A stretch of DNA of 16,310 nt from SHYQ01 sp041674525. GTDB taxonomy: Bacteria; Chloroflexota; Dehalococcoidia; UBA2979. This document shows, in pieces, positions 13,262 through 16,310 of this stretch. The stretch covers positions 1-16,310 of the forward strand of contig JBAYVN010000053.1 of NCBI GenBank assembly GCA_041674525.1, written 5' to 3'. The first letter of the stretch is position 1; each line of letters begins with the position of its first letter. Made by a program: the position numbers and the translations under genes. Below the pieces are notes generated by a model that searched no databases, was not told where the DNA came from, and saw nothing but the letters and a program-made list of their open reading frames with translations.

Positions 13262-14788
13262 ATGACCGGTCGTCCGTTCTACTTCCTCGTGGCGGCGCTG
13301 TGGCTGGGAAACCTGATCCCCGCCCTGGACGCCACCCTCGTCGGCACGGCGCTGCCGACGGTGATCGGCGCGCTGGACGGGCTGTCGCTCTACAGCTGGG
13401 TGTTCGCCAGCTACCTGCTCACGCTGACCATCGCGATCCCGATCTTCGGGAAGCTGGCGGACCTGTTCGGGCGGAAGCCGGTCTACTTCTTCGGCATGGG
13501 GCTGTTCACAGTGGCCGCGGTGCTGTCCGCCCTGGTACAGAACGTCGAGCAGCTCATCGTCTGCCGCATCCTGATCGGGCTGGCGACGGCGTGCGTGCAG
13601 CCCGTGGCGCAGACGATCATGGGCGACGCGTTCCCGATGGCGCAGCGCGCGAAGCTCCAGTGGATGTTCGCCAGCGCGTGGTTCGTCGCCAGCGCGATCG
13701 GGCCGATCATCGCAACCGCGATCACGTTCTACCTGAGCTGGCGCCTCGTCTTCCTGGTGACGGTGCCCCTCGGGCTGTGCGCCTCCTTCCTGATGGCGAC
13801 GAAGTACCACGAAAGCGTGGAGCGGAAGTCCCACCGCATCGACTTCGCGGGGGTGTTCCTGCTGGGGGCCGGCGTACTCGCACTGCTCTTCGCGCTGTCG
13901 CCCACGAACCGCACCGCCGGCGTGAGCACGCAGTCGCTTGGACTGATCGCGATCGCCGGCGTCCTGCTGGTGCTCTTCGTCTGGAACGAGACGCGAGCAG
14001 CCGAGCCGGTGCTCCCGCCGAGGCTCTTCCTGATCCCCGTGCTCGGCATCGCCGCGCTGGGAAGCGTGGCCTCGGGCATCGTCCAGTCCGGGGCGACATC
14101 GTTCATCCCGATCTTCGTGCAGGGCGCGCAGGGCGGCACGGCGGCGGACGTGGCGATGGTGCTCCCGCTGATGACGATCGGCTGGCCGATCGGCGCGGGC
14201 ATCGGGGGACGCTTTCTCCTGCGCGTGGGCTTCCGGCGCTCCGCCATCGCCGGGATGGCCCTGACAGCGGTTGCGCAGGCCGGCTTCCTGCTCCTGGGCC
14301 GGGACAGCAGCACGTTCTTCGCCGCCGCGTGCATGACGCTGATGGGCCTCGGCTTCGGGTTCTCCAGCGTCGGCTTCATGATCTCCGTGCAGAACTCCGT
14401 CGGCTGGAGGGATCGAGGCGTCGCGACGGCCTCACTGCAGTTCTTCCGCAGCATCGGCGGGAGCGTGGGCGTTGCGATCATGGGCACGATCATGGGCCTG
14501 CGCATGCAGCCCCTGATCGAGCGCTACCAGGTCACCGGGACGACCGGCGCCGCGAGCGCATTGCTCGATCCGTCAGCGCGTGGTGCGCTCGCCCCCGACG
14601 TGCTCGCGGCGCTGCAGCTCGGGATGACCGAGGCGGTGCACAGCACGTTCTGGGTGATGGCGATCGCCAGCGTCGCCGGGCTGGTGGCGGTGCTCTGGTT
14701 CCCGAGGACGCTGCGCGAGGTCCCCGACGCCACGTCTCCGGCGCCGTCCTCCGCACCCGCGCGGGACGAGGTCGCGGCCCGCGAGTAG
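13262..14788 (+). CDS. MFS exporter, DHA2 (14-helix) drug:H+ antiporter family
   Basis: Inner-membrane proton-coupled exporter, 508 residues, with hydrophobicity fitting 14 helices. Signature motifs are ALDATLVGTALP in helix 1 (21-32, the DHA2 motif D1), GKLADLFGRKP after helix 2 (63-73, motif A), and CRILIG with R102 in helix 4 (motif B). The helix-5 motif C region reads ASAIGPIIATAI, so GP is kept but the usual double Gly is absent. The C-terminal 25 or so residues are a Pro/Ser/Ala-rich cytosolic tail. The ATG at 13262 has only a weak ribosome binding site (GATAGG). It is divergent from the P1B-5 ATPase and ends 10 bp from the convergent GNAT gene. Substrate cannot be named: multidrug, antibiotic or metabolite export are all possible. 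Confidence 0.92.
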   Translation: MTGRPFYFLVAALWLGNLIPALDATLVGTALPTVIGALDGLSLYSWVFASYLLTLTIAIPIFGKLADLFGRKPVYFFGMGLFTVAAVLSALVQNVEQLIVCRILIGLATACVQPVAQTIMGDAFPMAQRAKLQWMFASAWFVASAIGPIIATAITFYLSWRLVFLVTVPLGLCASFLMATKYHESVERKSHRIDFAGVFLLGAGVLALLFALSPTNRTAGVSTQSLGLIAIAGVLLVLFVWNETRAAEPVLPPRLFLIPVLGIAALGSVASGIVQSGATSFIPIFVQGAQGGTAADVAMVLPLMTIGWPIGAGIGGRFLLRVGFRRSAIAGMALTAVAQAGFLLLGRDSSTFFAAACMTLMGLGFGFSSVGFMISVQNSVGWRDRGVATASLQFFRSIGGSVGVAIMGTIMGLRMQPLIERYQVTGTTGAASALLDPSARGALAPDVLAALQLGMTEAVHSTFWVMAIASVAGLVAVLWFPRTLREVPDATSPAPSSAPARDEVAARE

Positions 14789-14798
14789 CCCGCCCGGC

Positions 14799-15353
14799 TC
14801 AGCGACGAGGGTGCGCGAGCCGCATCACGTGCCGGCGCGTGCCGGCGCGGCCCACCTCCACGAACCCGAGATCGCGGAACGTGGAGACGAAGCCCATGAA
14901 CCGGTAGCTCGGCGAGTCGGGGTCGACGGGGTAGGCCTCGACGACGCTCGCGCCCTGCGCGCGCGCATGCTTCACGGCGGCGCCGATCAGACGGCGCGTC
15001 ATGCCGCCCCCGCGCAGCGCGCGCGGCACGAAGAAGCACACGATCGACCAGACGCGGTCACCGGGGGCGGCTGCCGGCGCGCCCGCCGTCCCGCGCAGCG
15101 TCTCGCGCGGGGCCACCGAGCACCACCCGACCGGCTCGCCGCCGCGGTAGGCCAGGATGCCCACCGGGACGCCCGCCTCCACCCGCGCGTGGAGCATCCG
15201 CTTGCGGCTCGCCGGGCGCGCATCGTGCGACTCCTCGGGGGTGCGGCGCCACACCATGCACCAGCAATGGCCCGGCCCGCCGCGCGCCTCGAAGAGCCGC
15301 TCCAGGTCATGCCACGTCGACGCATCCGCCGCGCGGAAGGTGAGGCGGGTCAT
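14799..15353 (-). CDS. GNAT family N-acetyltransferase
   Basis: The 184-residue protein has the acetyl-CoA-dependent GNAT fold. It starts TRLTFRAADASTWHDLERLF and carries a CWCMVWR motif (30-36) typical of a GNAT subgroup. GVPVGILAYRGGEPVGWCSVAPR follows, and then the cofactor loop VPRALRGGGMTRRLI (109-123, a RGGGM variant of Q/RxxGxG/A). SVVEAYPVD and SYRFMGFVSTFRDLGFVEV follow at the C-terminus. The substrate is unknown. The ATG at 15353 was preferred because its first bases overlap the stop of a small upstream ORF (ATGA), which suits translational coupling; it has no Shine-Dalgarno of its own. A GTG at 15380 would add nine residues. It converges with the MFS gene, 10 bp apart, with no visible terminator. 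Confidence 0.85.
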   Translation of the reverse strand: MTRLTFRAADASTWHDLERLFEARGGPGHCWCMVWRRTPEESHDARPASRKRMLHARVEAGVPVGILAYRGGEPVGWCSVAPRETLRGTAGAPAAAPGDRVWSIVCFFVPRALRGGGMTRRLIGAAVKHARAQGASVVEAYPVDPDSPSYRFMGFVSTFRDLGFVEVGRAGTRRHVMRLAHPRR

Positions 15354-15538
15354 GCACGCGGGAGCGCGGCGCTCGTCCACGCGGAGCCGCCCCGCGCGCG
15401 CTGGACGCCGCGATCACCCTCGAGGTCCCCGGGGGGGTGCCCCGCGACGCGCGCGGTCGTCCAGCCGAGGGGCGTCCCCACCGGCACCGCCACCCTGCCC
15501 CCCGCCGGCGCCACGAGAGTCGCAGTGGCTGTGGTCAC
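15350..15538 (-). CDS. Possible small protein upstream of and overlapping GNAT
   Basis: A 62-codon ORF that I do not recognise. It starts with GTG and has a near-perfect ribosome binding site (GAGGAGG, 6-7 nt upstream, read on the minus strand). Its TGA overlaps the GNAT ATG by four bases, a typical coupled arrangement. The product (VTTATATLVAPAGGRVAVPVG at its start, given as VTTATATLVAPAGG then RVAVPVG) is Ala/Gly/Val-rich, has no obvious membrane segment and turns Arg/Gly-rich late. A run of seven Cs on the coding strand (15430-15436) leaves room for a frameshift, so the true product may differ after about residue 33. Its reality is uncertain. Confidence 0.35.
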   Translation of the reverse strand: MTTATATLVAPAGGRVAVPVGTPLGWTTARVAGHPPGDLEGDRGVQRARGGSAWTSAALPRA

Positions 15539-15779
15539 GTCGTCCTCCTCGAGCAGCACGGCGGGAGAGTACCGCACTCGGCAGGCGATGGAAGGCGGCG
15601 GGGACGAACCGCGGCCCGGGGGCCAGTCAGCGAGCGCGACCTGGGGGTCGCTGGCGGCACCTTGATGGCGTCTTGAACTGCGCCAGCGATGTTTTCGTTA
15701 CAATAACCAGACGCACGACCCGTTCGAGGCGATCCACGCATCCCGCCGGCCCGGCCGGCACCATGGAGGGCGACTCCCC
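15539..15779. other. Intergenic region before the DAHP synthase gene
   Basis: This 241-bp stretch holds no convincing gene. It contains a 6-bp GC hairpin (GCGACC, loop TGGG, GGTCGC; 15636-15651), the candidate DAHP synthase promoter (15673-15704), an inverted repeat TGGCG-N10-CGCCA (15666-15685) around the -35 element, and a leader hairpin GCCGGC-CCG-GCCGGC (15745-15759) just before the ribosome binding site. The 15690-15710 part is notably AT-rich for this genome. Confidence 0.5.
15673..15704 (+). promoter_or_regulatory. Candidate promoter of the DAHP synthase gene
   Basis: TTGAAC (15673-15678) and TACAAT (15699-15704) resemble -35 and -10 boxes, but the spacing of 20 bp is long. TACAAT lies in the most AT-rich stretch nearby and would start transcription near 15711, about 70 nt before the ATG. 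The flanking TGGCG/CGCCA arms could be an operator. Confidence 0.4.

Positions 15780-16310
<531 letters not shown>

Noticed and set aside
13262..14788. Tetracycline- or named-drug exporter assignment for the MFS gene
   Set aside because: DHA2 motifs show the family only; no residue pattern or neighbour identifies a substrate.
13300..14907. Rightward open frame of 535 codons overlapping the MFS gene
   Set aside because: Same strand but a different frame; the MFS frame carries motifs and 14 helices, this one is Arg/Gly/His-rich and hydrophilic.

Overview
The window is a GC-rich, densely packed bacterial chromosomal segment on which nearly every codon ends in G or C. Three things point to a free-living aerobic high-GC bacterium: a homodimeric-type pyruvate dehydrogenase complex, a Tat-exported lipoprotein solute-binding protein, and a P1B-5 metal ATPase fused to hemerythrin. 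The overall style (Tat lipoprotein signals, M42 peptidase, HpaB-like flavoenzyme, isolated peptide-binding proteins) fits Chloroflexota or a neighbouring high-GC lineage. That placement is inference; no rRNA or other phylogenetic marker lies in the window.

Layout. (1) 1-4687: pyruvate dehydrogenase locus. E2 (363-1751) and the start of E3 (1-357, cut by the window edge) run leftward as one operon. The E1 gene aceE (1994-4687) runs rightward from a divergent 242-bp control region that holds a perfect 14-bp palindrome, candidate promoters on both strands and a leader hairpin. (2) 4751-5224: a short ChrB C-terminal-domain protein behind aceE on the same strand. (3) 7891-5259, leftward: an M42 metallo-aminopeptidase, then an HpaB/4-hydroxybutyryl-CoA-dehydratase-fold protein that lacks the dehydratase Fe-S cysteines. 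(4) 8095-9838, rightward: a family 5 (peptide/oligopeptide) solute-binding lipoprotein, broken in this sequence by one extra C in a seven-C run. A 14-bp palindrome lies between it and the divergent peptidase gene. No permease or ATPase genes accompany it. (5) 13062-9951, leftward: a compact operon of P1B-5 ATPase with C-terminal hemerythrin, a PNPOx-like split-barrel protein and a DUF503 protein. (6) 13262-14788, rightward: a 14-helix DHA2-type MFS exporter, divergent from the ATPase. (7) 15538-14799, leftward: a possible small ORF whose stop overlaps the start of a GNAT acetyltransferase. (8) 15780 to the right edge: the first 177 codons of a class I (AroG-type) DAHP synthase, with its own leader and promoter-like sequence.

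How the genes work together. The pyruvate dehydrogenase genes feed acetyl-CoA into central metabolism, and DAHP synthase opens the shikimate pathway. The middle of the window is accessory: peptide capture and trimming (binding protein plus M42 peptidase) and export or stress handling (ChrB-like, Fe/Ni-type ATPase with a di-iron sensor-like domain, MFS exporter). I saw no tRNA, rRNA, CRISPR array, insertion sequence or phage gene. No multi-gene system that looks wholly undescribed is evident. The strongest unusual items are the hemerythrin-fused P1B-5 ATPase operon, the cysteine-less dehydratase-like protein, and the palindromes in two divergent promoter regions.
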